64,000 bases of DNA from Palsa-1447 sp964509885 (GTDB lineage Bacteria; Verrucomicrobiota; Verrucomicrobiia; Opitutales; Opitutaceae). Location: positions 1 to 64,000 of the forward strand of contig CAZDZL010000013.1 in NCBI GenBank assembly GCA_964509885.1, read 5' to 3'. The position numbers and the translations under genes were made by a program. The notes beneath the pieces are model-generated. The model saw only the letters and a list, made by a program, of their open reading frames with translations. It made no database searches and was not told the origin of the DNA. Below are positions 51,963 through 59,592 of the stretch, in pieces. Position 1 is the first letter of the stretch, and the number at the start of each line of letters is the position of its first letter.

Positions 51963-52721
51963 ATGCACGCCATGAACTACAGGACTCTCCTCCTCCTTCC
52001 CGCGGCCCTCGCTCTGGGCTCGCAAGCCCATGCCAGGGTCGGGTTCGGTATCGACCTCGCCGTCCCGCTCCCCCTCTTCTATCCGGCGCCCGGATATTAT
52101 TATCCGGCACCCGTTTACACGCGGGGCGTCGCCTATGACGCCGAGCCGGTCGGCCACCCCGAGCAGATCACCCCGGCCCCCGGTCCCGGCTATGTCTGGA
52201 TGGCCGGGCACTGGAACAACGTGGCGCAGCGCTGGGTCTGGGTCGCCGGCCACTGGGAGATGCCGCCCTCGCCGAGCGCCACCTGGGTGGCCGGCCACTG
52301 GGTCCAGGGAAGCTCCGGCTGGGCCTGGGTCGACGGCGCGTGGATGATCGCGCCCTCGGCCGCGCAGCCCCCGGCGCCCCCGGTCGCACCGGCCGGGCCG
52401 GCCCCGGCCGAGGCCCAGCCCGCCGACCCGCAGCCCGCGCCCCCCTCGGCGGCGGCCGTCCCCGCTCCCGCGACGCCCGCCCCGGAGATACCCGAGGGCA
52501 TGGTCGTGGAGAACGACCCCCCCGCGCCGATCGTGGAGTACGTGCCCGTGGCGCCCTATCCCGACTATGTCTGGCTCGGCGGATTCTGGGGGTGGAGCGG
52601 GGGCTGGGTATGGCACGCGGGCCACTACGCCCCGCGCCCCTTCCGCGGAGCCGCTTGGGTCTCCGGGGGCTGGGCGCGCGGCGCGCGCGGCTGGGCCTGG
52701 CACGGCGGCCGCTGGCGCTAG
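51963..52721 (+). CDS. YXWGXW-type repeat secreted protein
   Basis: A 252-residue secreted protein (signal peptide in the first 25 residues, LLLLPAALALGSQAHA). It has at least six short aromatic repeats of the type YVWMAGHW, WVWVAGHWEM, TWVAGHWVQG, WAWVDGAWM, YVWLGGFWGW and WAWHGGRW, interrupted by a Pro/Ala-rich spacer (about residues 140-185). The pattern belongs to the YXWGXW (BcpO-like) repeat family, of unknown function. A perfect small inverted repeat CTTTTG-TCGT-CAAAAG lies 15-30 bases upstream of the ATG (51932-51947) and may affect its expression. Confidence 0.85.
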   Translation: MHAMNYRTLLLLPAALALGSQAHARVGFGIDLAVPLPLFYPAPGYYYPAPVYTRGVAYDAEPVGHPEQITPAPGPGYVWMAGHWNNVAQRWVWVAGHWEMPPSPSATWVAGHWVQGSSGWAWVDGAWMIAPSAAQPPAPPVAPAGPAPAEAQPADPQPAPPSAAAVPAPATPAPEIPEGMVVENDPPAPIVEYVPVAPYPDYVWLGGFWGWSGGWVWHAGHYAPRPFRGAAWVSGGWARGARGWAWHGGRWR

Positions 52722-52745
52722 GAATGGGAGCCCCGGGCCGGCTAA

Positions 52746-52776
52746 TATTAGACTTGTCTAATAATTTGGGTTAATT
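52746..52776 (+). promoter_or_regulatory. promoter A of the mobilisation-like locus, with an 18-bp palindrome
   Basis: A perfect palindrome TATTAGACTTGTCTAATA (52746-52763) covers a -35-like TTAGAC (52748-52753). Exactly 17 bases later comes a -10-like TTAATT (52771-52776). The ATG at 52789 is 12 bases past the -10, so the transcript would have only a few leader bases. The palindrome over the -35 box looks like an operator. The same elements with identical spacing precede the gene at 54890. Confidence 0.6.
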
Positions 52777-52788
52777 TCGGTTCCGGGA

Positions 52789-54831
52789 ATGACCCGGGCC
52801 CAGTACGCGCGCTACATCCTCTCTAGGATCGCCGAGTCCGCGGCCGTGGCCCTCGCCGCGGCGGCCCTCGCGGCGGCCCTCCAGCGCTCGGGGCTCCTTA
52901 CGCCGCTCGCGAGGACGCCGCCATGGGCCGGCCACGGGCCCGCGGCCCGGGCCCTCGGGCACATCGGATGGTGGGGCTGGCCCGCCCTCTGGGCCGCGTT
53001 CGCCCACGTGCTCCTGGGCCCCAAGCAGGAGCGGCCCGTCTACCTGAGGCTGCCTGGGGCCATGTACGCCTACGCGGGCGTCAAGGTGGACAGGAGCGCA
53101 GGCTGCCGGGGCGGGTGCGTGACCGGGGCCACCGGGTCGGGCAAGACCCTCGCCTGCATCCTTCCCCGCCTTCACTCGCTCTGCATCAACGAGGCCGGCG
53201 TCGAGCGACCCGGCTGGGCCGCCAGCCCCGCAAGGCTCGACCTCGAGCGGATGAGGGGGGAGCACCGGGCGCGCTCGGGCGAGGCCCGGGCCGAGATCGC
53301 CCGCCTCGACCCCAGCGCCGAGGAGCGCGTCGCGGGCCTCAGGTGGGGGTGCGACCGGAGCGCCCAGGGCCTGCAGCAGGCCTCGGATGCCTGCCGCCGC
53401 GCCCGGTTCAGGGTCCCTCCGTGGGGCGGGTTTGTCTGCGGCGAGAAGGGAAACGAATGGCAGTCGGTCGAGTCGCTGCTTCGCCACCACGGCAGGGAGG
53501 AGGACCTCTGCATCCTGCGCACGAGACCGTCGTGGGCCCCCGCGGGCTGGACCCCCTCGGTGCGCCTCAACCTCATCTCCATGGACGGGATCCCGGCCGA
53601 CACGTGCGCCAAGATGCTGGTCGAGACAGGGCTCGCGGTCGAGGAGGCCGGCGCGCGCGACGAGTTCTTCATCCCGCAGGCGAGGGACAAGATCGCCTGG
53701 GGCCTGCGGCTTGTCAGGGCGGTCCGTTCCGCCGGCGCCCCCGGCCTGGGGGAGGACGCGAGCCTCCTCACGCTCCTCGACATCCTGACCGTGCACGAGA
53801 GCTACCGCAGGTACCTGGCGCGGTGCGGCTCCGCCCACCCGGCCCTGGCCACCTCGGAGGCCTTCTGCGAGGCGCGCTTCCAGCTCGAGAACAACTACTG
53901 GAACCAGCCGCCCGACCAGCTGGGGGGCGTGCGCAGTACCCTCTACAACTTCCTCGTTCCCTTCGCGGAGCCGGAGATCGCTGAGGTCTTCTGCTCGGAC
54001 AGCACCTTCGACCTGCGCGACATCCAGCTGGGCAAGGTCGTCTGCCTCGCGATCCCGCAGAAGTTCGCGCTGCAGAGGCGCTACGTGGCCACGCTCCTGA
54101 AGGCGCTGGCCTACCAGGTCGTCCTGGAGCGCTTTGACCGGCGCGCGGACCATCCCGACTGGCTCAACCGCAATGTCATCCTGGTCGAGCAGGACGAGTG
54201 GCAGCGGCACGCTGTCCGCGCGGACTGCGAGGTGGATATCGTGCGCGAGGCCTCGGGGGCCGTCTACGCGGCGACGCAGTCGCAGAACTCGGTCTGGCTG
54301 AAGCTGGGCGGCAGGGAGAACGCCGCGCCCCTGATCGCGAACCTGCGCAACCGCTGGATCTGCCAGGCGGCAACGGAGGAATGCGCGGACGAGAGCTCCA
54401 ACCTCGTGAGCGGCCGCCTCGTGCGCGAGCTGTCGTATTCCCACGGCGACGGGGGCCGCTCGACAAGCGTCTCGTTCCCGGAGAGGCCGCACCTGCCGAG
54501 GCGCGAGCTGCGGACCCTCCCGCCCTTCCACGTCATCTTCGCGCCCGCCGAGGGCCGCTGGCTCTACCGCAAGTGCATCGCCATGCCCGCGACGCCCGAC
54601 GGGGGGATACCGCCGTGGTGGTTCGGCGACTGGAACCCCCTGCACTGGGCCATGCGGCTCCTGGGCCTGCCGCCGACCGTCGCCGGGGTGCGCCTGCACC
54701 CGGGTGACGCCTTCATCCCGCCGTGGCGCGCGTGCGCCCCGGCGCGCGCGCAGATCAGGCGCCTTCTGGGGCTGGACGGCACGTTCATCATCCTCGGGGG
54801 AAGGCGCTCGGGGGAAGCCTCGGCAAAATAA
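52789..54831 (+). CDS. membrane-anchored VirD4/TraD-like ATPase
   Basis: A 680-residue P-loop ATPase of the type IV coupling protein class. Two N-terminal membrane segments (about residues 13-31 and 60-77) precede Walker A GATGSGKT (113-120). A Walker B-like VILVEQDEWQ (about 463-472) and the sensor-like AATQSQN (about 494-500) follow. The region after Walker A carries a charged helical insert of about 70 residues (roughly 138-208) absent from its partner at 58073. FVCGEKGNEW, KVVCLAIPQK and the ATQSQN block align with the partner. Coupling proteins deliver DNA-relaxase complexes to a secretion channel. It has its own promoter and is separated from the relaxase operon by 58 bases. Confidence 0.78.
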   Translation: MTRAQYARYILSRIAESAAVALAAAALAAALQRSGLLTPLARTPPWAGHGPAARALGHIGWWGWPALWAAFAHVLLGPKQERPVYLRLPGAMYAYAGVKVDRSAGCRGGCVTGATGSGKTLACILPRLHSLCINEAGVERPGWAASPARLDLERMRGEHRARSGEARAEIARLDPSAEERVAGLRWGCDRSAQGLQQASDACRRARFRVPPWGGFVCGEKGNEWQSVESLLRHHGREEDLCILRTRPSWAPAGWTPSVRLNLISMDGIPADTCAKMLVETGLAVEEAGARDEFFIPQARDKIAWGLRLVRAVRSAGAPGLGEDASLLTLLDILTVHESYRRYLARCGSAHPALATSEAFCEARFQLENNYWNQPPDQLGGVRSTLYNFLVPFAEPEIAEVFCSDSTFDLRDIQLGKVVCLAIPQKFALQRRYVATLLKALAYQVVLERFDRRADHPDWLNRNVILVEQDEWQRHAVRADCEVDIVREASGAVYAATQSQNSVWLKLGGRENAAPLIANLRNRWICQAATEECADESSNLVSGRLVRELSYSHGDGGRSTSVSFPERPHLPRRELRTLPPFHVIFAPAEGRWLYRKCIAMPATPDGGIPPWWFGDWNPLHWAMRLLGLPPTVAGVRLHPGDAFIPPWRACAPARAQIRRLLGLDGTFIILGGRRSGEASAK

Positions 54832-54848
54832 TTCGTAACACACCATTT

Positions 54849-54877
54849 TTAGACTTGTCGTATTACATGAGTTAATT
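54849..54877 (+). promoter_or_regulatory. promoter B of the mobilisation-like locus
   Basis: TTAGACTTGTC (54849-54859) and TTAATT (54872-54877) repeat promoter A with the same 17-base spacer and the same distance to the ATG (12 bases, ATG at 54890). The right half of the palindrome is degenerate here (GTATT instead of TAATA). The shared sequence between unrelated genes implies common regulation. Confidence 0.6.
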
Positions 54878-54889
54878 ATTCCTCGGCCC

Positions 54890-56530
54890 ATGAGGATGCT
54901 GCGCGCAAGCGGACTGCCCCCGATCTGCCTCCTGGCGGCGCTTGTGGCCGGCGCGCCGCCGGTGCGCGCGCAGACGAGCTCCACGGAGCAGGTCGTGCTC
55001 GGCTCGGGCGGATACCGGCTCAACTTCGGCGTCACGTGGACATGCGACGACAGCCCCGGTGGGACCCAGAGCGCAGCGGGCGAGGTCGACCTGCTCGACG
55101 CCCACGGAACGCTGGTGGCCGAGGTCACGGCGACCGCGAGCGGCACGACCCCGCTCGTGACGGTGACCGGCGCCGGCGCCGTCTCGGCTGTCACCGCCTC
55201 CATCCTTCTCAGCGGCGCCGGCGGCACGCCCGCGGACGGCCACCTGCACGCGGTCTGGACCATCACGGGCCCCCCGCCCGGGACCTACTCGCTGCGCTTC
55301 TGGCTCTTCGCAAGGTCGGTCCCCCTCAGGTCCCTGAGCACCATCTCGACGCTCTCCATGGACACGGGCGGGGGCCAGAGCCTCGGCGCGCCGACACCGA
55401 CCCCCACGCCGACGCCGCTTCCCTCGCCGCCGGCCATCACCCTCGCCGCCCCGGCGGCGGCGACGGTCTTCCAGGCCGTGCCCCTCTCCGCGACGGCCGC
55501 GGCCGCTCCCGGCGGGGCGGCCCTCGCCTCCGTCGTCACCACCGTCTCGGCGGACAACGGGGGCACATGGGCCACGGTCGCCTTGAATGCCCATCCGTCG
55601 AGCCCTTCGGACACCGAGAGCCTCTCCTACGCCTTTGCCACGGCGGGCGCCGCCCTGCTGCGCTCGACCGTGACCGATGCGGCGGGGCGCTCCGCCAGCG
55701 CGACGCAGGCGGTCTCCGTCGCCCGGGCGAGCCAGCCCACCGTCTCGATCTCGCCGACCGCCCTGAGCCTGATCGCGGGCCAGGGCGCCACCTTCACCGC
55801 CTCGGGAGGGGCGACCGGCGCGTATGCCTGGGGAGGCTCGGCCTCGGGGTCCGGCCCGGCGTCGGCGGTCACGTTTCCAACGCAGGGCACGTACTCGGTG
55901 ACCGTGCTCGACGCGGGAAACGCCAATTACAACCCGTCCCCCGCGGCATCGGCCGTGGTGTCCGTCGCGGCGCCCTTCTTCACCCTCTCCGCCGCGGCCT
56001 CCGCCGGCGGCACCGTCGCCGGAGGGGGCAGCTATCCCCCGAATGCCCAGGCGACGGCGGTCGCGGCCGCCTCGCCGGGCAACGCCTTTGCGGGCTGGAC
56101 GGGCGACGTGACCCTGGGCGGCGCCACCATCTCCGTGCTCATGAACGCAAACAAGTCGATCATGGCCCACTTCGCCCCGCTCCAAGCACAGACGATCTCG
56201 TACGTTCCCCCCCAGGCCGTGACCACGCGCACACCGCCCTTCGCCCTGTTGGTCTCGGCCTCGAGCGGGCTCCCCGTCTCGCTCGCGCTGAACTCGGGCC
56301 CCGTTTCCCTCGCGGGAAACGTCGTGACGACATCGGGCGCGACGGGAGGCGTCTCGCTCACCGCGACCCAGCCCGGAAACGCGCAGTACCTGCCCGCCCC
56401 GCCCCTCGTCATCACGTTCCCCGTGGGAAACCCACCCCCCGGTGTGCTCCTCAGCGACGACGGGGCGACGACGCGCAGGTCGGACAAGGCGACCCGGGCG
56501 ACGACCTACGTGAGCGTCCCGGCGCAATGA
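54890..56530 (+). CDS. secreted Ig-like/bacterial-repeat surface protein
   Basis: A 546-residue protein with a signal peptide (LLAALVAGAPPVRAQ), an N-terminal beta domain (residues 27-165), and a short PTPTPTPTPLPSPP linker near 172-186. Ig-like beta domains follow, with a bacterial repeat (GGSYPPNAQATAVAAASPGN then FAGWTGDV and MNANKSIMAHF) related to InlB/Flg_new_2-type repeats. There is no C-terminal anchor or sorting motif that I recognise. It is the first gene of the unit that continues with the relaxase-like gene 11 bases later, so it may be a surface component of the same system. An adhesin role is a guess. Confidence 0.75.
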   Translation: MRMLRASGLPPICLLAALVAGAPPVRAQTSSTEQVVLGSGGYRLNFGVTWTCDDSPGGTQSAAGEVDLLDAHGTLVAEVTATASGTTPLVTVTGAGAVSAVTASILLSGAGGTPADGHLHAVWTITGPPPGTYSLRFWLFARSVPLRSLSTISTLSMDTGGGQSLGAPTPTPTPTPLPSPPAITLAAPAAATVFQAVPLSATAAAAPGGAALASVVTTVSADNGGTWATVALNAHPSSPSDTESLSYAFATAGAALLRSTVTDAAGRSASATQAVSVARASQPTVSISPTALSLIAGQGATFTASGGATGAYAWGGSASGSGPASAVTFPTQGTYSVTVLDAGNANYNPSPAASAVVSVAAPFFTLSAAASAGGTVAGGGSYPPNAQATAVAAASPGNAFAGWTGDVTLGGATISVLMNANKSIMAHFAPLQAQTISYVPPQAVTTRTPPFALLVSASSGLPVSLALNSGPVSLAGNVVTTSGATGGVSLTATQPGNAQYLPAPPLVITFPVGNPPPGVLLSDDGATTRRSDKATRATTYVSVPAQ

Positions 56531-56540
56531 GGGGCCCGCC

Positions 56541-58076
56541 ATGGACAAGGCCGCCTATCCCTTCCCCCTCGCGGTGAACTCGAGCCACCATTCCCACTAC
56601 CACCGGTTCATGCTGGGCGCCGACCCGGCCATCCTCGCCCCGTTCCCGAAGCCGTACTGCGTCGGCGCCCTCGCCGGGCCGATGGGAAGCCTAACCGCCG
56701 ACCTCAACCTGCCGCGCTGGAGAAAGCTCTACCACGCGTCGTTCCCCTGGGTCGGGGGATTCGGGCCGGAGCACTACGGGATCGGCAACGTGGCGCCCCA
56801 CCGCCCGCTCCCCCGGGAATACCTGAGGCCGCCGCGCAGGTACGCGGCCTATGACTTCGTGCAGATCGCGGACCCGTCGGTGTCCGCCCTGGCGCTGGTC
56901 GCCGGCGACCGCCGCATCGTCGAGCGCTTCGTGGCCCTGGGCGACGGCTTCTGCGCGGGCGTCGAGGAGGGCGCGTGCGCGAGGAACCCCGGGCCAGGCG
57001 GCTCGCGCTCGACGGCCCGCATGCTCGCCGGCCAGTTCGCCGAGGCGAACAACCGGTGGCTCATGCCGTTCCTGCACGTGCACGCGCGCGTGCTCAACTT
57101 CACGTCCTTCCCCGAGGCGCCCGGCCGCCTCGAGTGCATCGACTCCGGCGCGCTCGCCCGCGCCGGCCAGAGGGCCAGGCTCCACTGGGTCGGCAGGCAG
57201 GCCGACATGCTCTCGGACCTCGGGTACCGGGCGAGCGTGTGCGGCCGCACGGCGCCGTCGCTGCGCGTCGAGGGCGTCAGCGAGAGGCTCGTGGCGGCGA
57301 TCGAGGCGCCGCGGATCGCGGTCCTGCGGATCCTGGAGCGCGCGCTCGTCGGCGAGCGCCCCCCCTGTGCCAAGCGACTGGGCTCGGAGCTGCCGCCCGC
57401 CGTCATCGCCGCGATGGCGGAGCAGATCGAGGCCCTCCTCGCGCGCTCGCTCTCGTTCCACAAGCCGGCAAAGATCGGGATCCCGTCGGAGGGCCCGTGG
57501 CGGGCCGCCGTCAGGGAGCACCTCAGCCGCTTCTGCCCCGGGTCGCTCGAGTCGCTCGACCGGGCCGCGCTTCGCGCGAGGGCGGCCCCGCTCGAGTCCG
57601 CCGTGTTTCCCACGCCTGCCCTCGATCCCGCGCACGTCCACGCGCCCGGGACAGAGTCGCTGGGGGCCGCCCTGCAGCAGCCGACCGACCCCGAGCTGGG
57701 GGCCGGCCGCGCCCCCGGAGGCGCCGGGGCGGCCGCCCCCGGCTGGCTCGTGCGCGAGTTCGCCGACACGCTCATGGAGGTGAACGAGAGGAACGTGAGG
57801 CTCGGGCCCGACGACCCGCTCGTGTCGCTGCGCGGCGTCCTCGCGACGATCGACCAGCTCTCGCAGGGCGCGGACCCCGAGCAGCTCCGGCAGTCGGAGA
57901 TGCTTCTCGCCGCCGAGATGGGGCGCAGGTCGCGGGACGCCGTCCACGAGGCCCCGCGCAGCCGCCTCCCCGGCCTGGGCTACAGGGCGCCCCTCGCCTC
58001 CCTGGAGGACCTGCTCGAGGCCGCGGCGCCCGCCCGGACGGCCTATGAGCTGGAGATCGGGGGCCGCAGCCTGTGA
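56541..58076 (+). CDS. divergent MobF/TrwC-like relaxase, no helicase domain
   Basis: A 511-residue protein whose first 235 residues follow the TrwC/TraI relaxase layout. A Tyr (Y20, in SHHSHYHR) lies where the nicking Tyr sits. RRYAAYDFVQIADPSVSALA with Asp105 corresponds to the DLTFSAPKS block. The motif FLHVHARVLNFTS (His179, His181, Asn186) corresponds to LHTHxVVxN, followed by a YRELARxLRELGY-like RQADMLSDLGYRAS. The first metal-binding His of TrwC is replaced by Glu168 at the same 11-residue spacing. Residues 235-511 are helical with no helicase motifs. The stop overlaps the downstream ATPase start (GTGA). Assignment rests on motif reading, so moderate confidence. Confidence 0.68.
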   Translation: MDKAAYPFPLAVNSSHHSHYHRFMLGADPAILAPFPKPYCVGALAGPMGSLTADLNLPRWRKLYHASFPWVGGFGPEHYGIGNVAPHRPLPREYLRPPRRYAAYDFVQIADPSVSALALVAGDRRIVERFVALGDGFCAGVEEGACARNPGPGGSRSTARMLAGQFAEANNRWLMPFLHVHARVLNFTSFPEAPGRLECIDSGALARAGQRARLHWVGRQADMLSDLGYRASVCGRTAPSLRVEGVSERLVAAIEAPRIAVLRILERALVGERPPCAKRLGSELPPAVIAAMAEQIEALLARSLSFHKPAKIGIPSEGPWRAAVREHLSRFCPGSLESLDRAALRARAAPLESAVFPTPALDPAHVHAPGTESLGAALQQPTDPELGAGRAPGGAGAAAPGWLVREFADTLMEVNERNVRLGPDDPLVSLRGVLATIDQLSQGADPEQLRQSEMLLAAEMGRRSRDAVHEAPRSRLPGLGYRAPLASLEDLLEAAAPARTAYELEIGGRSL

Positions 58077-59581
58077 GCGAGGCGTGCCCGTCCCTCATCG
58101 GGTGGCCCGACGACCGCGGGCTCGTGGCGATGGGACGGGACATGTGGCGCATCAAGGACGCCTGCGAGGGGACGGTCATCTTCGGGGGGACGGGCTCAGG
58201 CAAGACGTCGGGAAGCGGGCGCGCCCTCGCCAGGTCCTTCCTCTCGGCGGGCTTCGGGGGCCTGGTCCTCTGCGCCAAGCCCGAGGAGCCCGCGCTGTGG
58301 CGGGGCTACGCCGCCGAGACGGGCCGCACCGGCGACCTGGTCATGTTCGGCGCCCGGGAAGGCTGGAGCTTCAACTTCATGAACTATGAGTCGCTGCGGT
58401 CGGGGGCGGGCGCCGGCCTGACGGAGAACCTGGTCACGCTGTTCATGGAGGTCTCGTCCATCGGCTCCGGGGAGGCGCGCGCGCGCGGCGGGGATCCCTT
58501 CTGGGAGCGCGCAATGAGGTCCCTCATAAGAAACTGCGTGGACGTCCTCGCGATGGCCGACGAGCCGGTCACGCTGCACGCGATGTTCGACGTGGTCCGG
58601 GGCGCCCCGGCTGACCTGGCGACCGCCGCCTCGCCGGACTGGAGGCTGAAGTCCGGCTGCTGGCGGCGCCTCGAGTCCGCCGCGGAAAGGGCGCTCGGGA
58701 CGCCGTGGGAGGTCGACTTCAGGGAGGTGAGCGGCTACTGGATGGGCCACTTCCCCACGCTGGGCGAGAAGACCCGCGGAAGCATCGTCGCGATGTTCTC
58801 GACGCTGGCGGAAGGGCTGATGCGGGGCAAGATGAGGGAGCTCTTCTGCGGGACGACGACGCTGTCCCCGGAGGACGTGATCGGCGGGAGGATCGTGGTG
58901 GTGGACCTTCCCGTGAAGGAGTGGTCCGAGGTGGGCCGCGTGGCCGCTGTCCTCTGGAAGTACTGCCTCCAGAAGTCCGTCGAGAGGCGCGCGGACAACG
59001 CCGACGGCCGGGGCAGGCCCCTGTTCCTGTGGGCGGACGAATGCCAGCATTTCACGAGCCGCTACGACCCGCTCTTCCAGGCGACCGCGCGCTCGTCCCG
59101 CGCCGCGAGCGTCTACCTGACCCAGAACTACCCGAGCCTCTCCGCCACCCTGGGCGGGGGGCCGGACGGGAGGGCGCTGACCGACGCCCTCCTCGGGAAC
59201 ATGGGGACGAAGATATTCCACGCCAACAGCGACCGCGAGACGAACCAGCTCGCCGCGGACCTCGTCGGCAAGCGCCTGCAGTCGCTGCGCAGCTTCGGGG
59301 CGGGCTCGAGCCTGAGCCTCGGGTCCCAGGCGAGCTTTGGCTCGTCCTCGAGCCGCGGCCGCAGCGAGAACATGGACTACGAGATCCAGCCCACGGAGTT
59401 CTCGACGCTGAGGAAGGGCGGGGCCGAGAACGCCCACACGTCCGACGCCCTCGTCTTCCAGAACGGCCGGCGGTGGTCGGGCACGGGCCGCACGTGGCAG
59501 AAGGTGGCGTTCCGCCAGCGCACCGGCGAGGTCGCCGTAGCCCCGCCCGCTCCGGCGCGCGCAGGATCGCGCGCCCGCTGA
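58073..59581 (+). CDS. soluble VirD4/TraD-like coupling ATPase
   Basis: A 502-residue ATPase lacking membrane segments. Walker A is GGTGSGKT (38-45). GLVLCAKPEEPALW (about 63-76) matches the conserved strand after Walker A in VirD4. DPFWERAMRSLIRN (141-154) and GRIVVVDLPVKEW (272-284) follow, then Walker B LFLWADECQHF (317-327) and sensor VYLTQNYPSL (347-356), the TraM-recognition pattern. The C-terminus has a Ser/Gly-rich stretch (about 408-440) and a basic tail. It is translationally coupled to the relaxase-like gene and aligns along its length with the membrane-bound ATPase at 52789. Confidence 0.88.
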   Translation: MSEACPSLIGWPDDRGLVAMGRDMWRIKDACEGTVIFGGTGSGKTSGSGRALARSFLSAGFGGLVLCAKPEEPALWRGYAAETGRTGDLVMFGAREGWSFNFMNYESLRSGAGAGLTENLVTLFMEVSSIGSGEARARGGDPFWERAMRSLIRNCVDVLAMADEPVTLHAMFDVVRGAPADLATAASPDWRLKSGCWRRLESAAERALGTPWEVDFREVSGYWMGHFPTLGEKTRGSIVAMFSTLAEGLMRGKMRELFCGTTTLSPEDVIGGRIVVVDLPVKEWSEVGRVAAVLWKYCLQKSVERRADNADGRGRPLFLWADECQHFTSRYDPLFQATARSSRAASVYLTQNYPSLSATLGGGPDGRALTDALLGNMGTKIFHANSDRETNQLAADLVGKRLQSLRSFGAGSSLSLGSQASFGSSSSRGRSENMDYEIQPTEFSTLRKGGAENAHTSDALVFQNGRRWSGTGRTWQKVAFRQRTGEVAVAPPAPARAGSRAR

Positions 59582-59592
59582 CGGCAGGGTCC

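Noticed and set aside
49024..52110. 1028-codon minus-strand open frame
   Set aside because: Antisense to the PilX-like gene and the repeat; Arg/Asp/Val-rich composition without any domain, typical of shadow frames in high-GC DNA.
52746..52763. Palindrome as an origin of transfer
   Set aside because: It overlaps promoter elements that recur upstream of 54890 with fixed spacing, so a regulatory site is the simpler reading; no adjacent nick-like motif was recognised.
52771..55266. 831-codon minus-strand open frame over the first VirD4-like gene
   Set aside because: Antisense shadow; the plus frame has Walker motifs and an alignable paralogue.
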